In this document: positions 9,314 to 18,587 of the stretch, piece by piece
Layout: each line of letters opens with the position of its first letter
How positions within the stretch are numbered: the first letter of the stretch is position 1
The notes under the pieces: generated by a model
The model's input: the letters and a program-made list of their open reading frames with translations, nothing else
Database searches by the model: none
What the model was told of the DNA's origin: nothing
Translations under genes and position numbers: made by a program
NCBI GenBank assembly: GCA_937941455.1
Contig: CALDHM010000016.1
Location: 62,001-126,000 of the forward strand
Source of the DNA: an uncultured Pirellulaceae bacterium
Lineage (GTDB): Bacteria > Planctomycetota > Planctomycetia > Pirellulales > Pirellulaceae
DNA: 64,000 nt
Direction of reading: 5' to 3'

Positions 9314-10264
9314 ATGGCTAATTCGCAAATCAAAACGGTCGAAGAGTTCGTAAGTTTTCAAAATGCTCTCGCCACCTATCACGTCATTCGTTTGGGCTTC
9401 GAGGTCGGCATCTTGCGCCTGCTCGAGCCCGGGCAAATGACTTCGCCGCAAATCGCGGCCGCGTTGAAACTCGATCCGTGGCGGACTGAACTGTTGTGTT
9501 CGGCGCTGTGCCATACGGGTCTGCTGGAACGTTACGAGGACGATTTCGCGTTGAGCACGATGGCCCGCCTCGTGCTCCATGACGATTGGGATGCAGGGTT
9601 TCGCGGAGCTTTGGAAGTCCTGGCCAAACCGCCTGCTGACGAGGAGCGTTCCGGGACGGGCTTGAATTGGCACGACTGGACGAGGACCCCCGCGGCGATG
9701 GATGCGGCAGAGGCACTGGATTTCGGGAAAACTCGCCGGGGTCTACGCGTGCTGGAAATAGGTGGAGGTTCGGCTGTCTTCAGCTGTGCCCTGGCCCATC
9801 GCGATCCGGATTGCCAAGTGACCGTGCTTGATGCGCCTGAGAACCTGCAGCGTTCCCTGGAGATGGTCGCAAGCGTCGGAATTTCCGGGCAGTTTACGCC
9901 GCTGATCGGCGATCCGAAGCAGCCCAATTTAGCGGCGGAAACCTATGATCTTGTCTTGGTTGTGGGCTTTCTCCATCAGCTTCATCCCGAGCAGGCTGCT
10001 GCCTGGATTCAAAACATCGCCAACTCGATCAAACCGGGTGGGGAACTGGCCATCATCGACTATTTTCATGGCCAGACCAAGGGCAACAAAACTATGGCCA
10101 TGTGGGAACTTGAACTGACCCTGCGGAATCGGTTCGCGAAGCTGCATTCTCCGCCAACCATCCGAAGCTGGATGTTAGCGGCAGGCCTCGACCAGGTTCA
10201 ATTCGCCTTTTTGCCATCGGCTCCCCACGTTTGGGGCCTGGTGCTTGGCCAAAAACCGGATTGA
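9314..10264 (+). CDS. SAM-dependent methyltransferase, O-methyltransferase family 2 type
   Basis: The architecture is typical of the acetylserotonin/small-molecule O-methyltransferase group. An N-terminal winged-helix dimerisation region comes first ('LGFEVGILRLLEPG' and 'TSPQIAAALKLDPWRTELLC'). A Rossmann methyltransferase domain follows, with the SAM loop 'VLEIGGGSAVFS' near residue 145 and acidic strand 2 'VTVLDAPE'. A later 'GFLHQLHPEQAA' and 'LKPGGELAIIDYF'-like segment matches motif post-IV; the actual residues there are 'IKPGGELAIIDYF'. About 316 residues. The substrate cannot be told. ATG 9314 is preferred to the TTG three codons earlier. Confidence 0.82.
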   Translation: MANSQIKTVEEFVSFQNALATYHVIRLGFEVGILRLLEPGQMTSPQIAAALKLDPWRTELLCSALCHTGLLERYEDDFALSTMARLVLHDDWDAGFRGALEVLAKPPADEERSGTGLNWHDWTRTPAAMDAAEALDFGKTRRGLRVLEIGGGSAVFSCALAHRDPDCQVTVLDAPENLQRSLEMVASVGISGQFTPLIGDPKQPNLAAETYDLVLVVGFLHQLHPEQAAAWIQNIANSIKPGGELAIIDYFHGQTKGNKTMAMWELELTLRNRFAKLHSPPTIRSWMLAAGLDQVQFAFLPSAPHVWGLVLGQKPD

Positions 10265-10366
10265 GCCAAGCTTGCGCCGCGTGCGGTGCGGCTCCCTGGC
10301 ATGTGCTGCAGAGTATGAAGTCGGAGGAGTTGGATCTCCCAGTGTTGGGCACTGTTACGGGAAGAT

Positions 10367-11227
10367 TTAATTTGCGTCCCGCGGAAACGATACCGTGCTT
10401 CGGTCCAAATGCGCGAGTCCGTCCATCAAATTTTGGGTTCGCACATGACCGGATTCGGGTATCAATTGGCCAAGGCCCGCAGGAATCCTCGTCGCATCGG
10501 ATCGTCCCCAGTCGATGATGAGCAGCAGGCTCTCCACCATGCGGCGATTCAAATCGGGATTGGCCATCCATTTTTGGCATTGGCCTCTCATACCGTGTTC
10601 TGCCGCATTCAGCCAAATCTCCACTCGCTCTGATGCCAATGCACCACTGTCCTCTTGTTGCTCTCGCTCGTGATCGTGGACACGCTTGGGATCGAAAGCG
10701 AATTGGATCGAGATCTCTGTCCAAGGGATCAGCGACAAGAACAGATCGGTCCATTTTTCCACCAAGTTACGCGTCCGATTGAAACGGGCGAACGCTGCCG
10801 AGTTCGTGTGTTGGAACTCCAACAAAATTCGCAAGGCGCGATTCCGCGATTCGATATGAGTGATGAAGGCACTGCGGGCCAAGAGGCCAAGTCGGTCAAT
10901 CCCAGTTATTTGCGCCAATACAACGCAGAGCGCCGTCCAAATACGGGTGGCTCCCTCCGAGACCAGGACTTCCTCCAGCACGATTTCTAATGCGGGCCAA
11001 GGATCAAAATCTGGTCGAATGCACCGCAAGTCATCTTGGAACGTTTTTAAGGCGATCGCCCAACGATTCGCTCGACTCCTGTGATGCAACCAAAACCTTT
11101 CGAAAGTTTGGATTTGTGTAACGTCGATTCCATCGATGACATCCGCGGCGTGGGCCGCCATCCAACAAGCGATTTCAAATTGGTCTCGGGCATGCATGTC
11201 GAACCAAGCTCCATTCGCCAAATTCAT
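10367..11227 (-). CDS. Unknown helical protein
   Basis: A protein of about 286 residues, not recognised. It is rich in Trp, Arg and Leu and looks all-helical, with no signal peptide, membrane span or obvious catalytic motif. The reading frame is supported by its amino-acid make-up and by the absence of a better frame opposite. The frame extends upstream to 11305, but the ATG at 11225-11227 ('MNLANGAWFDMHARDQFE') gives a more natural N-terminus and leaves a perfect 11-bp inverted repeat just outside the gene. It is convergent with the methyltransferase. Confidence 0.6.
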   Translation of the reverse strand: MNLANGAWFDMHARDQFEIACWMAAHAADVIDGIDVTQIQTFERFWLHHRSRANRWAIALKTFQDDLRCIRPDFDPWPALEIVLEEVLVSEGATRIWTALCVVLAQITGIDRLGLLARSAFITHIESRNRALRILLEFQHTNSAAFARFNRTRNLVEKWTDLFLSLIPWTEISIQFAFDPKRVHDHEREQQEDSGALASERVEIWLNAAEHGMRGQCQKWMANPDLNRRMVESLLLIIDWGRSDATRIPAGLGQLIPESGHVRTQNLMDGLAHLDRSTVSFPRDAN

Positions 11228-11245
11228 AGATTCAAAGAGAAGTTG

Positions 11246-11276
11246 CCGACTCGCCGGTCGGAGGTCGGCGAGTCGG
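11246..11276. repeat. Perfect 11-bp inverted repeat (hairpin) upstream of a reverse-strand gene
   Basis: CCGACTCGCCG and CGGCGAGTCGG are separated by 9 bases. The hairpin ends 19 bases before the chosen ATG of the reverse-strand gene. It could be a leader hairpin, an operator or a terminator; no T-run directly follows on the reverse strand. Confidence 0.5.
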
Positions 11277-11797
11277 CCTTTGGTTTTGCTTGAAGAACAA
11301 AGCAAGCCATGCGCCGAAAATGGTGGACTGACGGTCCTGTTGGTCTACAGCCCAGAAAAGTAGCGAAAAATGGCGGGTTACCCGGTTCTCGCCCAAAATT
11401 TCGGTCTCTTAAGAAAATTTTCATGTTGACGATTGGCAACAGCAGTGCCCGAAAATCAACATTTTGTCGAGAATCAGTGGCAACGCCGCCCCTAGACATC
11501 TGGGGGAGGATGTAGCCGGTCAGGGAATCCGTTCGGTCATAAGTCGGAGTTCTCTGTGGTGCCCGTCGATCGCACAAAACAATTCCAGGCAATAGCGTTC
11601 TCGACGTACCGCCAGCTGTGCGGCCTCGGCGGTATAAGAACCAAGAGAAAGCGCCCACCGATTCACTTCAGTGAGCCCCGAACATGACAAGCCGCGAGTC
11701 TAGAACGATTGTCTCAGACTCAACAGATCGAATCGACTTAAACGGCGCAGCGAAAATTCGAAATTAACGCTCCGATCGAGTTTGTGAGCGTGAGGAT
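11277..11797. other. Gap without recognised gene
   Basis: About 520 bp lies between the unknown protein's leader and the 3' end of the kinase-tubulin gene. The open frames are short and featureless. It must hold the promoter of the reverse-strand unknown gene. No hairpin with a T-tail was found that would terminate the kinase gene. Confidence 0.4.
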
Positions 11798-14700
11798 TTA
11801 GAGGATTTGCTCGATCGGCGTCCAGTTGACGTCGATGCGCGTTCGGATTCGCTTGGCGATATCCAAGCAATTCGGCAGCTTTTCAAGCAAACGGCGGGTG
11901 ATGGTGGGGATTTCCACGTTCTCGGTCTCTTCGATCAACACGAGGCTCCCCGCGGTCGCTTTGACGGATTGGACTTGCAGGTTGACCCAGACCTCGATCG
12001 CCTTGGCGATCATCTGAGTCGGCGATAATTCGGGGATGGCTACCAGCATTCGACTGACCCCGCCGCATTGATCCAGCATCGGACGTGCTTGCCCAACGAG
12101 GATCGTGATCTGGTCTGACAATTCGAGACTTTGCCGGTTGCTAGCTTCGCTTGCCAGCGAGTCGACGTCGAGCGAACGGGCTGCGGCCACGATTTCGTTT
12201 TGAGCGTACAAGGATAACTCCCGGATCGTGGCATCATGGTGAACCGGTTCGTTGACGAGCAATTCGCGGTACGAGCCGAGCGGAGCCACGGCGTTGGTGT
12301 AGAAACGCAGTTCGGTGGCATCGACCAGCGCCGGGAGCTTCGCCGTGAACATCCGCAAGACCTGGCGTTCCCAACCGAAAGCCCGTCGTTCGAGATTCTT
12401 CAGCGGTTCGTCACTAATCACCGTTTTCGCATAAGCATCGAAATGGATTCGGGCTCGTTGAATCGATTCGGCATGCTGACTAAAGTGCCGGGCCATGGTT
12501 TGGCACGTGAGACACAATGCCTCTTGCACAAACAGCTCGTCAAACAGAACGACGGCATCGGCCATAAAATCTGCGATCTTATTGCTGGGAAAAACCTTCG
12601 TCTTCGGCTGATCGCACAGAGCCTGGATCGTCCGCTTGATTTCTTTCAGCTTCAGCCGAAGTTCGTTGGCCTGCGAACGAGCCACCGCCTGCTGCGCCTC
12701 GATTTTCTCGATCGCTGTTTTCGACAACAAAAAGTAAGTAGCGAATGAAAAACGTTTCCCCAAAAAAACTGATTGGAGCCATCGATGGACTTTTTCTCGA
12801 TATTCCTCGACGATATCGGAGGCGCTATCGACCAGGATCGTCGCCAGGTCGAAGTTCGTATTTCCCGGCAGGCAAATGACAGAATCCTGCGCATTGTTGG
12901 CGTTGTCTTGGGGATACATCTTGATGATCTTTTTCCAAACTTTCGCGATATCGTCAGCGACGGCTTCTCGCTTCTTTCGCAACTCGGAAATCGCCTCGTT
13001 CACAACCAGCTTGCCGCGTTGCTGCAATTGTGCCTGGAATGCGGATTGCAGTTGCTGCATGGACAAATCTTCAAGAAAACCGTCAGGCAGTTGTTTGTTC
13101 TCGTCATTCGTTGACGAATAACCGAGCCACCCATCGACGATCGACTTGACAATCAACCGAATTAATAGGGTCGCCGTGTCCGGCGACAGGCCGGCGCTCG
13201 ACAGACCGAATGACCGCAGCGTGAAGGCACCTAATTCGCAATCGAGTTCACGAACACGATCGAGCGCGGTCCCCACGGTGGAGCACGAGTTGTAGAAGAC
13301 GTAGTCGGCGATTTGATCGATTTTCTGCAACATTTCAGGGCCAGCGACATTCTCGCCGAGGTCGATGAAGTACGGAAAGTCGAACGGTAATTCCTCCAAT
13401 ACCTCGGGAAGCAGCACCGTTTTATCCCCTTGATAGCCGACCTGGCCGATATGAGCCAATTCGCTCAGGAAAGCGAGCGTATTCGCTGCTGAAAGATTGC
13501 CATCTCTCTCGTGGACATTCAGCCCATGCAGCAGAATGGCACTAATCGCGTCCGTGGGTAAACCGACTTGGCTGAACAAAGTTTTCACGGCGTAGGCCAG
13601 ATCGATTGTCATGCCACTGCCGACGCCACCTGAAATGGAAGACACGATATACACCCGGGCTTTGCCTCTTTTGAATTCCCGGCCGAGACGTTCCGCAGAA
13701 ATGGCCAGAGAATCCAGAGCCGACAATTTTTCCGCTTTCTCTTCGAGCCGCTTCCAGAAGGCATCGAAATTGTCGATGAACGCGAGTCGGCCCAGAGGGC
13801 GAATTCCCTCCGTTTGCAGATTTTTCGGCACGCTATAAATCCAGCGGCGATTCAACCATTCGCAATGAATCTTAGCTCGGCTGCGATATTCCTCAGGGCG
13901 CCGCAGCGGCAAATGCAGGATCTCATCGTGCCCCAAAAAAGAGGGCGCTTCCTCGGACAGCGGATGATCCAGCGGTGTTCGATCCGCATCCAAGCACAAT
14001 ATCTGAATTGCCGGAATTTCCGGATGAAACAGGGAATTCTCCATGCGCCGTTTCACCCGGCGGCAGACTTCTATCCCGAGACGACCCACGCCGATGATGA
14101 GTGTGGGGATCAGTTCGTTAGGGAGATTTTCCAGGACCGGAAAATCGACGAGTTCCGCTTCGCGTCTTTCCTCTCGGAGCGCATTCTGAGACAACACCAC
14201 CGTGCGATCGACCAACCGCGGGTTGAGCACGGGATTCACGACGGTCGATTTGGTGTCTTCATCCACGGGAATTCGTTCTTTTCGCAGTAACCGCTTTTTA
14301 TCGCGATGCAACGACTTTTGATTTTTGAGAGCCATAACGAAGTCCCGGCACGAACTAAATCGCAATTCAGGTTTTTTTGCAAGGGCTCGCAACATCGCCG
14401 GATGATCAATCTTGGGCATCAGCGACAAATTCGGTTTAGCGCTCAGATGCTGGGCGGTCAGTTGCGCCTGGGATTTCCCATCGAAACAGCGCTCACCCGT
14501 GAGCATTTCGTAAAAGACCAGTGCCAGGCTGTATTGATCGCTGAATGGGCTAGGTCGGCCATCGTACAATTCCGGCGCCGCATAGGCCGGCGTGAGGCCG
14601 GCCATCATCGTGACGCGATCGTCTTGCAAATGTTTGACTAAGCCGAAGTCAGCCAATTTGATATGATTCCCAACCAGCAGCAAGTTTTCAGGTTTGACGT

Positions 14701-15118
14701 CTAAATGCTGCAAGTTATGCTCGACCGCGAGATAGTCGAGTGCTTCGGCAGTTTCGCTGATGTACTGCAAGAGTTCTTCGCGCGGGATGCCCGGCAGACC
14801 TTGCGCTGCATACTCATTGAACAAATCGGCCAGCGACTTATCCGCTAGTTCTGTTATGACGATCAAACGCTGGTCAACGACTTCTATCCGCTCGAGCGAA
14901 AGCAAAAAGGGATGACGCAGCTTCTTGACGGTATCCAGTGCGGCCAGCTCGTTTTGAGCTTTTTTTTCGTCCTGAAATCCACCGACGATTTTCAAGGCTT
15001 TGAGAATTCCGCCGGGAGCCTCGACCTTAAAAACTTCCCCGCATCCTCCGGCACCAATCCTGTCCACAATGCGGTAGCCCAGAAGATTGTCCGATTTGAA
15101 TGGATGTGCGATGATCAC
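11798..15118 (-). CDS. Ser/Thr protein kinase fused to a tubulin-like (Tubulin_2 type) domain
   Basis: An 1106-residue fusion. Residues 12-265 form a complete Hanks kinase: Gly loop IGAGGCGEV (21-29), ATP Lys 43 in 'ALKI', catalytic 'HLDVKPEN' (Asp140, preceded by Leu so non-RD), DFG 157-159, and APE 181-183. After a linker, residues of about 338-720 resemble the bacterial tubulin-like family. The Rossmann start is 'LIIGVGRLGIEV', and a tubulin signature GGVGSG (497-502) sits in 'VSSISGGVGSGMTIDLAY'. The remaining 400 residues are helical. The domains suggest a GTP-binding, possibly polymerising protein under kinase control. The AAA+ ATPase lies upstream on the same strand after a 457-bp gap. 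The tubulin assignment rests on motif order and recalled family patterns. Confidence 0.85.
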   Translation of the reverse strand: MIIAHPFKSDNLLGYRIVDRIGAGGCGEVFKVEAPGGILKALKIVGGFQDEKKAQNELAALDTVKKLRHPFLLSLERIEVVDQRLIVITELADKSLADLFNEYAAQGLPGIPREELLQYISETAEALDYLAVEHNLQHLDVKPENLLLVGNHIKLADFGLVKHLQDDRVTMMAGLTPAYAAPELYDGRPSPFSDQYSLALVFYEMLTGERCFDGKSQAQLTAQHLSAKPNLSLMPKIDHPAMLRALAKKPELRFSSCRDFVMALKNQKSLHRDKKRLLRKERIPVDEDTKSTVVNPVLNPRLVDRTVVLSQNALREERREAELVDFPVLENLPNELIPTLIIGVGRLGIEVCRRVKRRMENSLFHPEIPAIQILCLDADRTPLDHPLSEEAPSFLGHDEILHLPLRRPEEYRSRAKIHCEWLNRRWIYSVPKNLQTEGIRPLGRLAFIDNFDAFWKRLEEKAEKLSALDSLAISAERLGREFKRGKARVYIVSSISGGVGSGMTIDLAYAVKTLFSQVGLPTDAISAILLHGLNVHERDGNLSAANTLAFLSELAHIGQVGYQGDKTVLLPEVLEELPFDFPYFIDLGENVAGPEMLQKIDQIADYVFYNSCSTVGTALDRVRELDCELGAFTLRSFGLSSAGLSPDTATLLIRLIVKSIVDGWLGYSSTNDENKQLPDGFLEDLSMQQLQSAFQAQLQQRGKLVVNEAISELRKKREAVADDIAKVWKKIIKMYPQDNANNAQDSVICLPGNTNFDLATILVDSASDIVEEYREKVHRWLQSVFLGKRFSFATYFLLSKTAIEKIEAQQAVARSQANELRLKLKEIKRTIQALCDQPKTKVFPSNKIADFMADAVVLFDELFVQEALCLTCQTMARHFSQHAESIQRARIHFDAYAKTVISDEPLKNLERRAFGWERQVLRMFTAKLPALVDATELRFYTNAVAPLGSYRELLVNEPVHHDATIRELSLYAQNEIVAAARSLDVDSLASEASNRQSLELSDQITILVGQARPMLDQCGGVSRMLVAIPELSPTQMIAKAIEVWVNLQVQSVKATAGSLVLIEETENVEIPTITRRLLEKLPNCLDIAKRIRTRIDVNWTPIEQIL

Positions 15119-15575
15119 GTCGATTCCCTAGTTGCTTTACAGCTGTTTATGAACGCGTCCCGTTCGGGCAAATCAACCAACAAGCGTTGATTCGGATGCC
15201 TTGATGCGCCCAGATTTAAGATTCGCCTGCGGGTTGATCCTGCAACATGATTGATGAAACTGCCGAGACGAGTTTGTCCGCGGACTTTCAGCAAATCATG
15301 TTAAAACCCCCTAAACATTAGGTTAGAAATTTCACCGCGATTTCTTTTTACAGGCCAAACTCGGCGGCCAGATGATTGGCCAGGGTTATCGGCGTTACGT
15401 ACGTCATAAGCGGACCATGCTCCAGTGGTCTGTATGCCTTAAACTCGATTCGCATTGGGTCGGAGCTTGTCCACATCGCGATTTTCCCGAGTGGAAGCAA
15501 CCGGTCTATGAACAAAATCGTTAGCATTTTCCCGAGCCGAATCAGGGGCGGCGTGCAGCACGGGAAATCTATAAC
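15119..15575. other. Gap between AAA+ ATPase and kinase-tubulin gene
   Basis: This 457-bp stretch separates two same-strand genes and probably holds the kinase gene promoter. A plus-strand frame of 67 codons (15376-15579) has no recognisable content and was not accepted. No terminator hairpin with a T-tail was seen on the reverse strand. Confidence 0.4.
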
Positions 15576-16910
15576 TTAGGACTCCAGTACCGGAGTCAAA
15601 TAACTGGCCATGATGCGGTCGATGTAGTCCTCACGGAGCTCCGGTTTCAGATCGAAATAATGACAAAAATTACTGACTTGCCACAGGATGTCGCGAGGTT
15701 GGCAGCGGCGCAAGCGACGATTCTGCCCAATGTAGTATTTTTCGATGATGTAGTTCACCACGACGGGGTGATATTCAATTTCAACCTTTTCGCAATACAG
15801 CCTGAACAGCCGATGAAACTCTTCAGGGGTCGGATCCTTCATGTAGATTTTGTAGGGAATCCGCCGGAGAAATGCTTCGTCGACCAGATCGTGAGGTTTG
15901 AGATTCGTCGAGAAAATAATCAGCTGTTCGAAGGGGACTTGAATCTTCTTCCCCGTCGACAGCGTCAAAAAATCAATACGATTCTCTAGCGGAATGATCC
16001 AACGATTCAACAGCTCACGTGGCTCGATCCGCTGCCGACCGAAATCGTCGATCAGCAGACTGCCACAATTGCTTTTCATCTGCAGGGGAGCTTCGCTGAT
16101 TTTACTATTCGCATCGAAACGAATCTCTAACGATTCGATGGTCAATTCGCCGCCGACGATGACCGTAGGCCGCTTGATACGTAACCATCTGCGGTCGTAG
16201 TTTTCCAGTTCCAGGCTGGTGTCGCCTTGCTCCGCGGCAACGCGGTGATAGGCCGCATCGTAGAGTTTGATGATTTGACCATCCTCATAAATCGCGTGGG
16301 GAATCCAGACCTCTTGACTGAAACATTGCGTGATCCGCTGCGCAATGGTGGACTTGCCGTTACCCGGCTCTCCGTACAGAAACATCCCGGCACCGGAGTT
16401 GATCGCCGGCCCAAGGTCATCGTACAGGCTTTCGTTGATCGAAATGTCGCGAAAGGCTTTTTTCAATTGCACGGCTTTGGGCCGCTCATTGCGAATCGAT
16501 TGAGCTTCGACCGACAGAATGTAATCGGTAAGCGTCACCGGGGCAGGGCCGACATAAGCACATTGGCGCATGTATTGATGTGCACGTTCTTGGCCGGCCT
16601 CGCTCAATGAATAGTAATAATCATTCAGAGGCGCGGCTCCTCGATGAACGATCATCTGGCGAACACGCAGATGCCTCAGCAATTCTTCGACGATATTGAA
16701 GTTAATGCAGATTTCATTGGCGAGTTGACGGCCGCTATTCTGGCCAGACACCAGCAACCGCTTGAGAATCAAACTATCGATCAAGGTGTGCGGAATGCCC
16801 GTGTCGGCAATCGTCAGCGGATCATGCGGTCGGAAATTTTCCTCCATCATGATGGTTGCCAAAAGGTTATTGGCAAACGACGAGCTGCTGATATTTGATG
16901 GAATGGACAT
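15576..16910 (-). CDS. AAA+ ATPase with N-terminal helical/winged-helix region
   Basis: A protein of about 444 residues. The Walker A motif is GEPGNGKST (about 180-188). The Walker B-like strand is 'LLIDDFGRQ', with a second Asp where many AAA+ proteins have Glu. Sensor-1 Asn is in 'LIIFSTNLKP', and an Arg-rich 'FLRRIPYKI' sits at the expected arginine-finger or sensor region. The first 120 residues include 'GRQLANEICINFNIVEELLRHL', which looks like a winged helix. The family was not pinned down; it may be a remodelling ATPase for its neighbours. The frame is open to 17228, but ATG 16910 ('MSIPSN') fits the conserved-looking start and leaves a 419-bp divergent control region shared with the FHA-EAL gene. 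Confidence 0.78.
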   Translation of the reverse strand: MSIPSNISSSSFANNLLATIMMEENFRPHDPLTIADTGIPHTLIDSLILKRLLVSGQNSGRQLANEICINFNIVEELLRHLRVRQMIVHRGAAPLNDYYYSLSEAGQERAHQYMRQCAYVGPAPVTLTDYILSVEAQSIRNERPKAVQLKKAFRDISINESLYDDLGPAINSGAGMFLYGEPGNGKSTIAQRITQCFSQEVWIPHAIYEDGQIIKLYDAAYHRVAAEQGDTSLELENYDRRWLRIKRPTVIVGGELTIESLEIRFDANSKISEAPLQMKSNCGSLLIDDFGRQRIEPRELLNRWIIPLENRIDFLTLSTGKKIQVPFEQLIIFSTNLKPHDLVDEAFLRRIPYKIYMKDPTPEEFHRLFRLYCEKVEIEYHPVVVNYIIEKYYIGQNRRLRRCQPRDILWQVSNFCHYFDLKPELREDYIDRIMASYLTPVLES

Positions 16911-17329
16911 GATGACACTCGCTAAATGACTACCCAGAAGGGTACCAATTTCCAGATGGCTAGGATCGCTTCGGAGCGTGTAACTATATAAGTCACTTCT
17001 GGAATACTGCCGGGGAAATTCGAAAATCGACCCTTTATCGATGCGGTCCGCGCTGGCCTCGTAAACCGATCGCTTGGAGTTCTCGGCCTGAGCGAGCGGC
17101 GCGGGGTGTTCGGCAGTCCGAGATTTTCCGCAAAAATCGACAAGATCGCTACAGTCGAATTGTGCTGCCATGGGGTGATCTCGCAGCGCCGCTATTTTTG
17201 AGAAAATCCCACCCCTCGGACTCAACAAAACCTAAAAAACAGGGGAACGATCGACTCAAGCGAAGTTGGAGACGATGTTCACTGCTTTTTGACATTGAGA
17301 TTGCGTTTGCACGATTCAGGATCTCGATC
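16911..17329. promoter_or_regulatory. Divergent control region between AAA+ and FHA-EAL genes
   Basis: 419 bp separates the two chosen starts, so both promoters should lie here. A TATATA-rich patch near 16984-16992 is a weak -10 candidate for the reverse-strand gene. TTGACA occurs at about 17289 near the FHA-EAL start, but without a matching -10. The alternative is that the ATPase frame really begins at 17171 or 17228. Confidence 0.35.
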
Positions 17330-18436
17330 ATGCTCGCCCAAAGCGAATCGACGAATAGCAAAGTCATTTGGAAATTGATTGGCCAGACTTCGGAAGATGG
17401 CCAAATGCACCACATTTCCATCACCGGCGAAACATTCACGGTAGGTCGGAACGCCACGTCGAATCTGTGCCTTCCCGTCAGCTCAGTTTCCAGCCGACAT
17501 GCCGAAATGCGGGTTGTTGGCGACCGCCTGTTTGTCAAAGATTTGTCCAGCACCAACGGTACCTACCTCAATGGAACCAAAATCAGGGGTGAAGTCGAAC
17601 TGAAATCGAGTGATTTGATCCAATTCGCCAAAATGGTGTTTCGGGTCAATCGCTGCGGCGCCGACACCGGCAGTCGCACGGTGTCCCATGCGTCCGAAGA
17701 TGGCGCGATGGCGATCATGCAATTCGACCGCTTGATCAACGACGGTGGGTTGCTCCCGTTCTACCAGCCGATCGTCGAGATGTCGAATCGCCAAGTCACC
17801 GGCTTCGAAGTCTTAGGCCGCAGCCGCTTGTATGGCTTGCAAATGCCTGATCAGATGTTCCGCGCGGCCGCGAAGCTCAATATGGAGGCGGAACTGAGTG
17901 AGGGTTTTCGCTATCGCGGAGTTCAAGTCGCCCAATCGCGCCTCGACAAGTACATCCTGTTTTTGAATACGCATCCTAATGAGATCGGAACGACTCGGCT
18001 GTTGCACTCGCTGGCCACGTTGCGCGAAATCGCCCCCAGTCAACCCATTGCCGTAGAAATTCACGAGGCCGCGCGGGCTCAACTGGCCGTCATCAAACAA
18101 CTGCGGATCGTTTTGCGCGACCTCGACATGAGTCTGGCCTTCGACGATTTCGGCGTCGGCCAGTCGAGAATCGTCGAATTGTCGGAAATTCGACCGGACT
18201 ATCTGAAATTCGATATGCAGCTCACCAAGAACATCGATCAAGCCTCGGCCTCTCACCAGGAATTGATTCGTTCGTTCACCAAAATGGTTAACGACCTGGG
18301 GATTGAAACGTTGGCAGAAGGCGTGGAGAACGAAGCCAGCCACCAATTGCTGCAGGACATGGGATTCAAGTTCAGCCAAGGATTTTTGTACGGACGCCCG
18401 CAACCGATCGGAGAACTTCAGCTTCCCAAGTCGTAG
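17330..18436 (+). CDS. FHA domain fused to EAL domain: phosphothreonine-reading c-di-GMP phosphodiesterase
   Basis: A 368-residue protein. The FHA domain (about 35-90) keeps its ligand loop residues: GR (39-40), S-S-R-H (54-57) and NGT..NGT (76-83). These normally bind phosphothreonine peptides. The EAL domain (about 135-360) retains every catalytic residue I could place: E160 of the E-V-L motif, N213, E243, D272-D273 in FDDFG, K293, E330 or E333 in AEGVE, and Q350. It should therefore hydrolyse cyclic di-GMP. The start at ATG 17330 has an upstream AGGAT. It is divergent from the AAA+ ATPase and close to the kinase fusion, the obvious candidate source of phosphothreonine. Confidence 0.9.
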   Translation: MLAQSESTNSKVIWKLIGQTSEDGQMHHISITGETFTVGRNATSNLCLPVSSVSSRHAEMRVVGDRLFVKDLSSTNGTYLNGTKIRGEVELKSSDLIQFAKMVFRVNRCGADTGSRTVSHASEDGAMAIMQFDRLINDGGLLPFYQPIVEMSNRQVTGFEVLGRSRLYGLQMPDQMFRAAAKLNMEAELSEGFRYRGVQVAQSRLDKYILFLNTHPNEIGTTRLLHSLATLREIAPSQPIAVEIHEAARAQLAVIKQLRIVLRDLDMSLAFDDFGVGQSRIVELSEIRPDYLKFDMQLTKNIDQASASHQELIRSFTKMVNDLGIETLAEGVENEASHQLLQDMGFKFSQGFLYGRPQPIGELQLPKS

Positions 18437-18508
18437 TGAACCGCGCAAAATCGTGCGACATTTTTGGTCAATGGTTGCAATTCGCCGACATTTGCCACAC
18501 GACCGGAC

Positions 18509-18537
18509 TTAACTCGACGACACCTTGTTGCTAAAAT
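18509..18537 (+). promoter_or_regulatory. Sigma-70-like promoter for rpmG
   Basis: TTAACT (18509-18514), a 17-bp spacer and TAAAAT (18532-18537) sit about 50 bp before the rpmG ATG. Both hexamers match the consensus in five or four of six positions. Confidence 0.5.
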
Positions 18538-18587
18538 TGCCGGACTGATCAGAAAGCGTTTTCGAAAGCGGTTTACAGGTTCGATCC

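Noticed and set aside
10092-10754. 220-codon reverse frame over the methyltransferase end and the unknown protein
   Set aside because: It conflicts with two better frames and is Arg/Pro/Ser-rich without a domain.
15376-15579. 67-codon plus-strand frame between the AAA+ ATPase and the kinase-tubulin gene
   Set aside because: No ribosome-binding site and no recognisable sequence; it also overlaps the end of the ATPase gene.
17162-17330. Longer N-terminus for the FHA-EAL protein starting at GTG 17162
   Set aside because: The extra 56 residues are basic and featureless and would overlap the upstream region of the divergent ATPase; ATG 17330 with AGGAT upstream starts just before the FHA domain.
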